Shown here in pieces: positions 6,671-11,184 of a stretch of DNA of 11,184 nucleotides. The DNA is taken from assembly GCA_019120525.1 (NCBI GenBank), contig DWUW01000093.1, forward strand, positions 1 to 11,184, given 5' to 3'. The stretch comes from Candidatus Eisenbergiella stercorigallinarum. GTDB lineage: Bacteria; Bacillota; Clostridia; Lachnospirales; Lachnospiraceae. The translations under genes and the position numbers were made by a program. The notes beneath the pieces are model-generated. The model did no database searches. It worked only from the letters and a program-made list of their open reading frames with translations, and had not been told where the DNA came from. Numbering within the stretch: the stretch's first letter is position 1; each line of letters starts with the position of its first letter.

Positions 6671-7131
6671 TTACGGTTGAGAATACGTTTTCGGATTATG
6701 GAACCGTACGTTTGTGGGCTTCTGGATGAGCTTTCGAGAAACTGGTACGGTTAGGATCTTCTTTTGAGGGGGTTGGAACCGTACATTTTAGAGCTTTCGG
6801 GAGACCGGTACGGTTAGGATCTTCTTTTTGGGGGTTCGGAACCGTACGTTTTTGAGATTTTGGCTGACCGGTACGGTTAGGATCTGTTTTTGGGGGAGAT
6901 GGAACCGTACATTTTGGGACCGTGTACGGTTAGAATCTGCTTTTCGGGAACTTGGAACCGTACATTTTTGAATTTTGTACGGTTAGGATCTTCTTTTCAG
7001 GGGGTGGGAACCGTACATTTTCAGGTTTGTGTACGGTTGGATTACCTGTTTTTGAAAATGGAACCGTATCATGGCCTGACGGTGTGCTGCCTGTACGGCT
7101 ATTTTCCGGCAAATGAGCTGCAGAACCGTAC
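6671..7131 (+). repeat. Array of eight 39-40-bp palindrome-ended hairpin units
   Basis: Each unit begins with GTACGGTT and ends with its reverse complement AACCGTAC. Units lie at 6671-6709, 6745-6784, 6808-6847, 6871-6910, 6924-6963, 6977-7016, 7031-7069 and 7093-7131. The first has TTACGGTT, the seventh ends in AACCGTAT and the eighth begins GTACGGCT, so the edges have decayed while the centre is well conserved. Central units share AGGATCT after the left arm and a run of T in the middle. The spacers are 35, 23, 23, 13, 13, 14 and 23 bp, and six of the seven begin with a T-rich stretch (ATTTT or GTTT). The units are oriented: the pyrimidine-rich half always comes first. It is not a CRISPR because spacers are too short, unequal in length and partly repeated. 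It sits in a gene-free stretch between the Crp/Fnr gene and the PD-(D/E)XK-like gene. Confidence 0.9.
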
Positions 7132-7418
7132 CGGGCTTTCAGGCTGGTCGGGGCGGGCAGACACAGCGGAGATTACATATCGGGCTTTCGGGTTTTTCAA
7201 AACGGACACTCTCGTCAGGGATCATGCCGGATCTTTTCATTTTCGACCGGCCGGGGCGGCTGCCCTCTCAGAAATATCAGAATCTGTTTGATGCGCTGGA
7301 TACTATATACCATATCACAAAACAGATTATCAGTCTATTCTTTTTTCTCTGTTTCATTAAAATAAGCCTGTCAGCTGATGGGAGAAAGATTTTACCAGGA
7401 AGGTCGGGGTGAGCGCTA
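7132..7418. other. Gene-poor stretch after the repeat array
   Basis: I see no recognisable gene in these 287 bases. A 62-codon plus-strand reading frame (7224-7412) starts with ATG behind a weak AGGG and encodes a hydrophobic segment (ISLFFFLCFI), but it resembles nothing I know. A 26-codon minus-strand frame (MKQRKKNRL...) has no ribosome site. The centre is AT-rich around 7305-7345. No convincing terminator for the Crp/Fnr gene ending at 7419 was found. Confidence 0.5.
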
Positions 7419-8111
7419 TCAGTCCTGCGGGTCCTGAAAACGGGCGGCTTCGCCCCGTTCCGGATAGATCCGGAATTCTCTTTTGCGAAAGTCGATGAGC
7501 CCTTCCCTTTTCATCCGGCCAAGTTCCCGGGACAGGGCGGTGCGTTCCGTCCCCAGATAGTCCGCGAGCTGCTGTCGGTCCAGGGGGATGGAAAAATGGG
7601 TGGAACCGTGTACGGCGGCCTGCTCGGAAAAATAGGAATACAGCCGGTCGCGGATCTTTTTGGGAGAGGAATGAAAAATCCGCATGGAAAGCCCGAGATT
7701 TTTCCGCGCCGTGATGGAAAGGAGGTTTTGAAGAAGAATGGCGTTCCTTCCACCCGCCGCGCCGGCCGACAGCAGGGAAGGGACGCTGAGGAACAGGACG
7801 GAGGCGTCCTCCCCCGCGACGGCGTCCACCAGCAGCTGCTGATCCGGAATGCAGGCGTAGGATTCTCCGAACACACCGCCCTTCTGGACGATGCCAAGGA
7901 TGCTTCTGCGGCCGAACAGATCCAGGGCTTCGATCTGGACGGAGCCCTCCAGGATCAGGCCGAACTCGGAGACGGTCTCTCCGGCATGGAAGATGACCTG
8001 GCCTTTTTCAAAGGTTTTTACCCGGCTGTTCAGCTTTTGCAGGAGACCGGGCAGCTCCTTTTCTTCATACCCGCGAAACAGCGCGGTCTGCGTCAGAAAT
8101 CTGTGATCCAT
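7419..8111 (-). CDS. Crp/Fnr-family transcriptional regulator
   Basis: The protein has about 230 residues, a normal length for Crp/Fnr regulators. The N-terminal half is a cyclic-nucleotide-binding-like beta-barrel (LFRGYEEKEL, GQVIFHAGE, GLILEGSVQIE, GGVFGESYA). The C-terminal end is a Crp-type winged helix-turn-helix: DRQQLADYLGTERTALSREL followed by GRMKREGLI. The N-terminus has no Cys cluster, so it is not a classical [4Fe-4S] Fnr; its ligand cannot be told from sequence. It is divergent from a ferredoxin-like gene, an arrangement seen with clostridial HcpR-like nitrosative- or redox-stress regulators, but hcp itself is absent from the window. ATG 8111 is preferred because GGAG lies 12 bases upstream, whereas the in-frame ATG at 8123 directly abuts that GGAG. 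The promoter at 8171-8199 drives it, with a dyad just downstream of the start site suggesting autorepression. Confidence 0.9.
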   Translation of the reverse strand: MDHRFLTQTALFRGYEEKELPGLLQKLNSRVKTFEKGQVIFHAGETVSEFGLILEGSVQIEALDLFGRRSILGIVQKGGVFGESYACIPDQQLLVDAVAGEDASVLFLSVPSLLSAGAAGGRNAILLQNLLSITARKNLGLSMRIFHSSPKKIRDRLYSYFSEQAAVHGSTHFSIPLDRQQLADYLGTERTALSRELGRMKREGLIDFRKREFRIYPERGEAARFQDPQD

Positions 8112-8141
8112 AAAATTTTCCATCTCCGTTTTCTGAAAAAA

Positions 8142-8155
8142 GTGGCTATGGCAAC
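8142..8155. promoter_or_regulatory. Candidate Crp/Fnr-type operator shared by divergent promoters
   Basis: GTGGCTATGGCAAC is an imperfect 14-bp dyad (pattern GTNGCNATNGCNAC, 10 of 14 positions symmetric). Its size and GT...AC ends resemble sites of clostridial HcpR-like Crp/Fnr regulators. For the plus-strand gene it covers the -35 region of a promoter with a weak -35 box. For the minus-strand regulator gene it lies about 10-20 bp downstream of the predicted start. That geometry would allow activation of one gene and repression of the other. Confidence 0.45.
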
Positions 8156-8178
8156 ATACTTTTTGAGGCGATTATAAT
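8150..8178 (+). promoter_or_regulatory. Weak -35 / consensus -10 promoter of the ferredoxin-like gene
   Basis: A perfect -10 box TATAAT (8173-8178) is preceded at 17 bp by GGCAAC (8150-8155), a poor -35 box that overlaps the candidate operator. This is the usual appearance of an activator-dependent promoter. The predicted start is near 8185, leaving a leader of about 90 nt before the ATG at 8275. Confidence 0.5.
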
Positions 8179-8199
8179 AAGATGCCCATGTAAAGTCAA
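8171..8199 (-). promoter_or_regulatory. Strong sigma-A-type promoter of the Crp/Fnr gene
   Basis: On the minus strand TTGACT (8194-8199) and a perfect TATAAT (8171-8176) are separated by 17 bp. The predicted start is near 8164. Its -10 box overlaps the -10 box of the opposing promoter (8173-8178), because the sequence ATTATAATAA reads as a -10 on both strands. The two promoters therefore cannot both be occupied by polymerase at once. Confidence 0.7.
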
Positions 8200-8206
8200 G
8201 GTATAT

Positions 8207-8270
8207 GGAGGCGGCAGGAGCCTTTAGGCTTCTGCCGGAATAAAGTGCCGCCTGCGGCGGCAGAGGAGGT
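8207..8270 (+). promoter_or_regulatory. Structured leader of the ferredoxin-like gene with alternative pairings and strong ribosome site
   Basis: Hairpin one pairs 8213-8222 with 8227-8236 (10 bp, one G-U, loop TTTA). Hairpin two pairs TGCCGCC (8246-8252) with GGCGGCA (8256-8262) around a three-base loop. It ends one base before the ribosome site AGGAGGT (8264-8270), which decides the ATG at 8275. A second copy of GGCGGCA at 8210-8216 could pair with the same TGCCGCC, and TCTGCCG (8231-8237) could pair with CGGCAGA (8258-8264), so exclusive alternative folds exist. No known riboswitch class was recognised. Confidence 0.5.
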
Positions 8271-8274
8271 AAGC

Positions 8275-9093
8275 ATGATCAGACAGATCATTCGGATCGA
8301 TGAAGAAAAATGCAACGGCTGCGGGCTCTGCGCCCAGGCCTGCCACGAGAGCGCGATCGCAATGGTGGACGGAAAGGCAAGGCTGATCCGCGACGACTAC
8401 TGCGACGGCATGGGGGACTGCCTGCCGCAGTGCCCGACAGGAGCTATTTCCTTTGAGGAAAGAGAGGCGGCCGCATACGATAAGGAGGCGGTCGAAGCGA
8501 ACATGAAAAAGAAAAAGCTGGAAGAAAAAAAGGATGCCGCGCAGGTGGAACAGGAAGCTGTCCATCCTATGGGCGGCTGCCCGGGAGCGGCTTCCAGGCA
8601 GATCAGGAGAACTGCCGAAGCCGCTGCTCCGCAGAATGGTTCCGGGAATTTCCGGAATGGCTCCGCAGCCTCGCAGAACGGTTCCGGGGCGTTCCGGACT
8701 GGCTTTGCGGCTTCGCAGGAAGCCCCGGTATCTCAGCTGGAGAACTGGCCGGTTCAGATCAAGCTTGCCCCGGTTCAGGCCCCGTACTTTGACGGAGCGA
8801 AGCTTCTGATCGCGGCGGACTGCACCGCGTATACCTACGCGGCGTTCCATCAGGATTTCATCCGGGGAAGGGTGGCGCTGATCGGCTGTCCAAAGCTGGA
8901 CGGCATCGACTACAGCGAGAAGCTTGCGCAGATCATCCGGAACAATGACATTAAGAGCGTGACGATCGTGCGCATGGAGGTGCCCTGCTGCGGAGGGCTG
9001 GAACTGGCGGCAAAGAAGGCCCTGCAGGAAAGCGGGAAATTCATCCCCTGGCAGGTGACGACGATCTCCATCGACGGAAAAATCCTGGAGTGA
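8275..9093 (+). CDS. Ferredoxin-like 4Fe-4S protein with Cys-rich C-terminal domain
   Basis: This 272-residue cytosolic protein starts with a two-motif ferredoxin domain. Motif one is complete: Cys13, 16, 19 and 23 (CxxCxxCxxxC). In motif two, Cys43, Cys49 and Cys53 are present, but the expected second Cys is Met46 (CDGMGDCLPQC). One cluster may therefore have three Cys ligands or be labile. Residues 75-100 are a Lys/Glu-rich helix. Residues about 115-150 are a Gly/Ser/Asn linker built from a 14-residue duplication. The C-terminal domain (about 155-272) carries further conserved-looking Cys in ADCTAY, IGCPKLDG and VPCCGGLE. The exact reaction is unknown; electron transfer or redox sensing is likely. 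I place the start at 8275, where AGGAGGT lies four bases upstream; the in-frame frame opens 30 bases earlier but without a ribosome site. It is divergent from, and probably controlled by, the Crp/Fnr regulator. Confidence 0.88.
   Translation: MIRQIIRIDEEKCNGCGLCAQACHESAIAMVDGKARLIRDDYCDGMGDCLPQCPTGAISFEEREAAAYDKEAVEANMKKKKLEEKKDAAQVEQEAVHPMGGCPGAASRQIRRTAEAAAPQNGSGNFRNGSAASQNGSGAFRTGFAASQEAPVSQLENWPVQIKLAPVQAPYFDGAKLLIAADCTAYTYAAFHQDFIRGRVALIGCPKLDGIDYSEKLAQIIRNNDIKSVTIVRMEVPCCGGLELAAKKALQESGKFIPWQVTTISIDGKILE
8630..8713 (+). repeat. Two tandem 42-bp repeats inside the ferredoxin-like gene
   Basis: Units 8630-8671 and 8672-8713 are in-frame copies encoding QNGSGNFRNGSAAS and QNGSGAFRTGFAAS. 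Both contain the submotif TTCCGG twice. They form the flexible linker between the ferredoxin domain and the C-terminal domain. Copy number is likely to vary between strains without breaking the frame. Confidence 0.8.
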
Positions 9094-9110
9094 GACGGAT
9101 GATATCCCGT

Positions 9111-9150
9111 GTACGGTTACAGAATGACAATCGTTGTTCTGTAACCGTAC
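9111..9150 (+). repeat. Solitary 40-bp hairpin element related to the 6671-7131 array
   Basis: The element begins with GTACGGTT and ends with AACCGTAC, and is exactly 40 bp, like the central array units. Its 14-bp outer arms are perfect (GTACGGTTACAGAA with TTCTGTAACCGTAC). Two G-U pairs and two more Watson-Crick pairs extend the stem to 18 bp around an AATC loop. It lies 17 bp after the ferredoxin-like stop codon. It is followed by a run of A rather than T, so on the plus strand it is not a standard intrinsic terminator, although it could protect the mRNA 3' end. Confidence 0.85.
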
Positions 9151-9286
9151 AAAAAAATGCCTTTTCTCAATGGGAAATGCGCGGGGATTTCCGCGGAAGT
9201 TTCCCGGCGCGGGAAATTCTCGCCCGCACCTCACAGAACCCGTATATTCTTCAGAAAACCTTCATAAAAACGGAAAGAAATTTTTA

Positions 9287-9315
9287 TTGCAGACAGCCGG
9301 AAGAAGCAGTATACT
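9287..9315 (+). promoter_or_regulatory. Possible promoter of the metallopeptidase gene
   Basis: TTGCAG (9287-9292) and TATACT (9310-9315) are separated by 17 bp. The -10 box matches consensus at five positions, the -35 box at three. If used, the leader to the ATG at 9578 would be about 255 nt and would include the hairpin at 9502-9522. It overlaps the candidate mini-ORF beginning at the same TTG, so at most one of the two readings is likely to be right. Confidence 0.35.
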
Positions 9316-9394
9316 TTTCCTATTCCTTTTATTTCTGATCGTTCTGGCCGCATGCGGCGGCATCTTTCAACGTTTTATTTTTCCCGGGCCATGA
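9287..9394 (+). CDS. Possible 35-residue lipoprotein-like peptide (TTG start)
   Basis: A frame starting with TTG, nine bases after GGAAAG, would encode a short peptide. After the initiator it runs QTAGRSS, then a hydrophobic run ending in a textbook lipobox LAAC, then a 12-residue tail GGIFQRFIFPGP. The size and layout recall entericidin-like mini-lipoproteins. Against it are the non-ATG start, the lack of a proper ribosome site, and overlap with a promoter-like sequence. It could also be the decayed end of a longer gene. Confidence 0.2.
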   Translation: MQTAGRSSILFLFLLFLIVLAACGGIFQRFIFPGP

Positions 9395-9577
9395 CTGCTC
9401 CAGTCACTTTGTTATTCTGAATTATCCTAAACTGTTTTCCAGGTGAAAATTCCAATCAGAAAACATGAAAAGTTTTTATCGGGAGCTGCGGCGGAAGAAG
9501 TAAAAACGCACTCGCGGTTTTTCTTCCCCCGTCGAAGCAGGGCCTTGCCTTGCTGCGCTCCGGAAGGGAGGAATTTT

Positions 9578-10399
9578 ATGAAAAGAAAACGGTTGTTCAG
9601 CCTGGTGACAGTCTGTATGCTGCTGCTTTTATCGGACAGGACGGTATGCGCTTCCTGTGCGGAAGAGAAGGGGGTGATCCGGTCAGAAACGGGACTGTAT
9701 GCCGCCGCGGACTATGAGGCGGATGAGCTGGGGAAGATCGGGCCAGGAACAAAGGTGGATGTTCTGAGCGTCCTGTCGGAGTTCGTCCTGATCAAGGAGA
9801 ACGGCAGATATGCCTATGTTCCCTGCAAGTCCCTGTACATTGACGCTGATTACGAAAAGCATTATGGAAAGAAAAAAGCATGCGGCAGCACGCATCCAGT
9901 GCTGGTCACGGAAGGAAGACTGTTCGAAAACGCCGTGGAAACGCTTCTTCTGGCCTATCATAGGATCCCGGAAAGGATCAGGGAAGCTTTTGAAGCCGGC
10001 GGCTTCCGGATCAAGATGACAGAGTGGGATGTGGCGGAAGAAGCCTACGCGCCATACGGGGGATATTGGGGCATCGGAAGGATCAAGGCCGTGACGGATT
10101 ATGAGAGGAAGATGATCTATGTCAACGATGAATGGCCGAACGCGGTTATCCATGAGATGGGGCATTTCCTGAACGATTTTCTGGGAATGTACAGCTCCCG
10201 CCCGGAAAACAGGGAACTTTTTCATCGGGAAGCGGGAAAGATCAGCCTTTACGCCTCGAGCAACGACAGGGAGTATTTCGCGGAGGCCTTCCGGCTGTAT
10301 GTTACCGAACCGGTACTGCTTGGCCTGATATCGCCGGAAAGCTTCGCGATGGTGGAGAAAGCGGTGCGTTCCATTGCATCCGTCCCCGGAAGATGCTAG
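9578..10399 (+). CDS. Secreted zinc metallopeptidase with anthrax-lethal-factor-like (ATLF) domain
   Basis: This is a 273-residue exported protein. Residues 1-24 form a signal peptide (MKRKR, hydrophobic core, likely cleavage after VCA). Residues about 30-90 resemble a bacterial SH3-like domain (GLYAAADYEADELGKIGPGTKV, YAYVPCKSLY), which may bind cell wall. The C-terminal half is a metallopeptidase: HEMGH (His192, Glu193, His196), then Tyr225 and Glu232 in REYFAEAFRLY. The seven-residue Tyr-to-Glu spacing and the EYFAEAFRL motif match Tyr728, Glu735 and EFFAEAFRL of anthrax lethal factor as I recall it, a layout shared by Pro-Pro endopeptidases. The substrate is unknown; a surface or secreted protein is likely. 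The start is fixed by AGGGAGG upstream of ATG 9578; longer in-frame versions lack a ribosome site and would bury the signal peptide. No partner gene is apparent, as the next gene has its own promoter. Confidence 0.85.
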   Translation: MKRKRLFSLVTVCMLLLLSDRTVCASCAEEKGVIRSETGLYAAADYEADELGKIGPGTKVDVLSVLSEFVLIKENGRYAYVPCKSLYIDADYEKHYGKKKACGSTHPVLVTEGRLFENAVETLLLAYHRIPERIREAFEAGGFRIKMTEWDVAEEAYAPYGGYWGIGRIKAVTDYERKMIYVNDEWPNAVIHEMGHFLNDFLGMYSSRPENRELFHREAGKISLYASSNDREYFAEAFRLYVTEPVLLGLISPESFAMVEKAVRSIASVPGRC

Positions 10400-10402
10400 A
10401 AT
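10374..10402 (+). promoter_or_regulatory. Extended -10 promoter of sbcD overlapping the upstream stop codon
   Basis: TTGCAT (10374-10379) and TAGAAT (10397-10402) are 17 bp apart, and TG at 10394-10395 provides an extended -10. The first three bases of the -10 box are the stop codon of the metallopeptidase gene. The predicted start near 10409 gives a leader of about 30 nt. This suggests sbcD is transcribed independently of the gene before it. Confidence 0.5.
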
Positions 10403-10437
10403 ACGGATAACACAGACGAAAAAAGGAAGAGAAGAAA

Positions 10438-11184
10438 ATGAAGCTGTTTCATCTGTCGGATTTACATATCGGGAAGCTGCTGTGCGGCTACAGCCTGAGA
10501 GAAAATCAGGAGGCTGTGCTTTCTCAGATTGCGGACTATGCAAAAGCGGAGCACCCGGACGCTATCCTGATCTGCGGGGACATTTACGACAAATCAGCCC
10601 CTTCCGGCGAGGCCTACGTGATGTTTGACCGCTTCCTGGAGGCGCTGTCGGAAATCCGTCCCCGGATTCCGGTGCTCATCATCGCGGGCAACCACGATTC
10701 CCCGGAGCGGCTGTCCTATGCCTCCTCCTTTCTGGAAAGGCACAGCATTTATCTGTCCGTGTTCCCGCCCGTAAGAGAGGACGAATTTCTGAAAAAAATC
10801 GAGCTGGCGGACGAATACGGCCCGGTGGACTTTTATCTGCTGCCTTTCCTGAAGCCGGGATATCTGCGGCCGCTGCTTCCGGACGGAAGCGCGCTGAGTT
10901 ATGAAGAAGCGGTCCGCTTCCTGCTTTCCAGAGAAAAGATCGATCCGAAACGGCGGAACGTGATCCTGTCCCATCAGTTTTATACGGCCGGGCAGTCCGA
11001 GCCGGAAACCTGCGATTCGGAGGCGGCGGTCGCCATGGCGGGGGGACTGGATAAAATCGATGTTTCCGTGCTGGATGCCTTTGACTATGCGGCGCTGGGG
11101 CATCTGCACGGCTCTCAGAGGGTGGGAAGGGAAAGCGTCCGTTACTGCGGCACGCCGTATAAATATTCCGTGAGCGAGGAGCGG
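10438..11184 (+). CDS. sbcD: Exonuclease SbcCD, nuclease subunit D (partial at the window edge)
   Basis: The frame is open for 249 codons to the end of the window; the full protein is usually 370-400 residues, so about a third is missing. SbcD is the Mre11-type Mn-dependent nuclease that, with the SbcC ATPase, cleaves DNA hairpins and double-strand ends during repair. All visible phosphoesterase motifs are present in order: LSDLHIG (Asp8, His10), CGDIYDKS (Asp48), AGNHDSPERL (Asn85, His86), LSHQF (His179) and GHLHGSQ (His222, His224). The start is supported by AGGAAG about eight bases upstream. It begins 38 bp after the metallopeptidase gene, with its own likely promoter. sbcC would be expected just beyond the right edge. 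SbcCD processes long palindromes, which is of passing interest given the hairpin repeats nearby, but no functional link is shown. Confidence 0.96.
   Translation, partial: MKLFHLSDLHIGKLLCGYSLRENQEAVLSQIADYAKAEHPDAILICGDIYDKSAPSGEAYVMFDRFLEALSEIRPRIPVLIIAGNHDSPERLSYASSFLERHSIYLSVFPPVREDEFLKKIELADEYGPVDFYLLPFLKPGYLRPLLPDGSALSYEEAVRFLLSREKIDPKRRNVILSHQFYTAGQSEPETCDSEAAVAMAGGLDKIDVSVLDAFDYAALGHLHGSQRVGRESVRYCGTPYKYSVSEER

Larger units (their letters stand above)
9151..9577. other. Long intergenic region before the metallopeptidase gene
   Basis: No firm gene is visible in these 427 bases. They hold a 10-bp palindrome TTCCGCGGAA (9189-9198) and a hairpin TTTCCC/GGGAAA (9200-9216). They also hold a possible tiny lipoprotein frame (9287-9394) overlapping a promoter-like pair. 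A hairpin at 9502-9522 (A5-CGC, four-base loop, GCGG-T5) looks like an AT-flanked terminator or attenuator in the presumed leader of the downstream gene. Confidence 0.5.

Noticed and set aside
6671..7131. CRISPR array
   Set aside because: Repeats are about 40 bp but diverge between copies; spacers are only 13-35 bp, unequal in length and share T-rich beginnings; no cas gene is present.
6890..7291. 133-codon plus-strand frame within the repeat array
   Set aside because: The predicted protein merely translates the repeat units and has no ribosome site or family resemblance.
7597..7616. Extra repeat copy inside the Crp/Fnr gene (GGAACCGTGTACGG)
   Set aside because: The two arms are adjacent rather than 40 bp apart and lie in conserved coding sequence, so this is probably chance.
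8224..9234. 336-codon minus-strand frame opposite the ferredoxin-like gene
   Set aside because: Antisense shadow; it also runs through the divergent leader and the solitary hairpin, and has no recognisable domain.
9502..9522. Strong intrinsic terminator before the metallopeptidase gene
   Set aside because: The GC core is only three pairs with one bulged G, so termination would be weak; kept only as a note in the intergenic entry.
9443..9577. Longer N-terminus for the metallopeptidase starting at GTG 9443
   Set aside because: It would bury the signal peptide inside the protein and ignore the AGGGAGG ribosome site just before ATG 9578.
9683..10543. 286-codon minus-strand frame opposite the metallopeptidase and sbcD
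   Set aside because: It spans the junction of two well-supported plus-strand genes and has no domain or ribosome site.

Overview
The window looks like a chromosomal segment of an anaerobic Firmicute, most likely a gut Clostridium or Lachnospiraceae member. The reasons are strong AGGAGG-type ribosome sites, sigma-A-type promoters with 17-bp spacers, a CIRCE/HrcA operator, a DUF1703-type AAA/PD-(D/E)XK protein, a clostridial Crp/Fnr-ferredoxin pair and an SbcD homologue. The taxon is inferred from gene content only. No tRNA, rRNA, CRISPR array, IS transposase or phage gene was seen.

Layout. 7-1686 (+): DUF1703-family protein. 1752-2933 (-): DUF3089 alpha/beta-hydrolase lipoprotein, convergent with the first gene and sharing a terminator hairpin with it. 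3152-5473 (-): Lon protease. Its leader carries a near-perfect CIRCE operator (5545-5571), and a second, degenerate one lies over the predicted start site (5684-5710). 5768-6604 (-): an uncharacterised protein with a PD-(D/E)XK-like C-terminal half. 6605-7418 holds no convincing gene but contains the most unusual object here: eight copies of a 39-40-bp palindrome-ended unit between 6671 and 7131. 7419-8111 (-): Crp/Fnr regulator, divergent from a two-motif ferredoxin-like protein at 8275-9093 (+). The shared promoter region contains a 14-bp dyad that could be the regulator's operator. 9111-9150: a solitary 40-bp hairpin with the same termini and length as the array units. 9578-10399 (+): secreted, lethal-factor-like zinc metallopeptidase. 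10438-11184 (+): SbcD nuclease subunit, cut by the window edge.

How the parts relate. The regulator and ferredoxin genes form a classic divergent, probably redox- or nitrosative-stress-responsive module. The overlapping promoters, with the dyad at the -35 region on one side and just downstream of the start on the other, suggest activation of the ferredoxin gene and autorepression. Lon appears to be under heat-shock (HrcA) control. The remaining genes look like independent single units.

The repeat family is the best candidate for something undescribed. Units have invariant outer 8-bp arms (GTACGGTT / AACCGTAC). Most have a T-rich centre and inner arms whose sequence differs between copies while pairing is partly kept if G-U pairs are allowed. 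Units start 53, 54, 62, 63 or 74 bp apart, all close to whole numbers of DNA turns. Whether this is an RNA-structure array, a protein-binding array or a locally amplified REP-like element cannot be decided from sequence alone.
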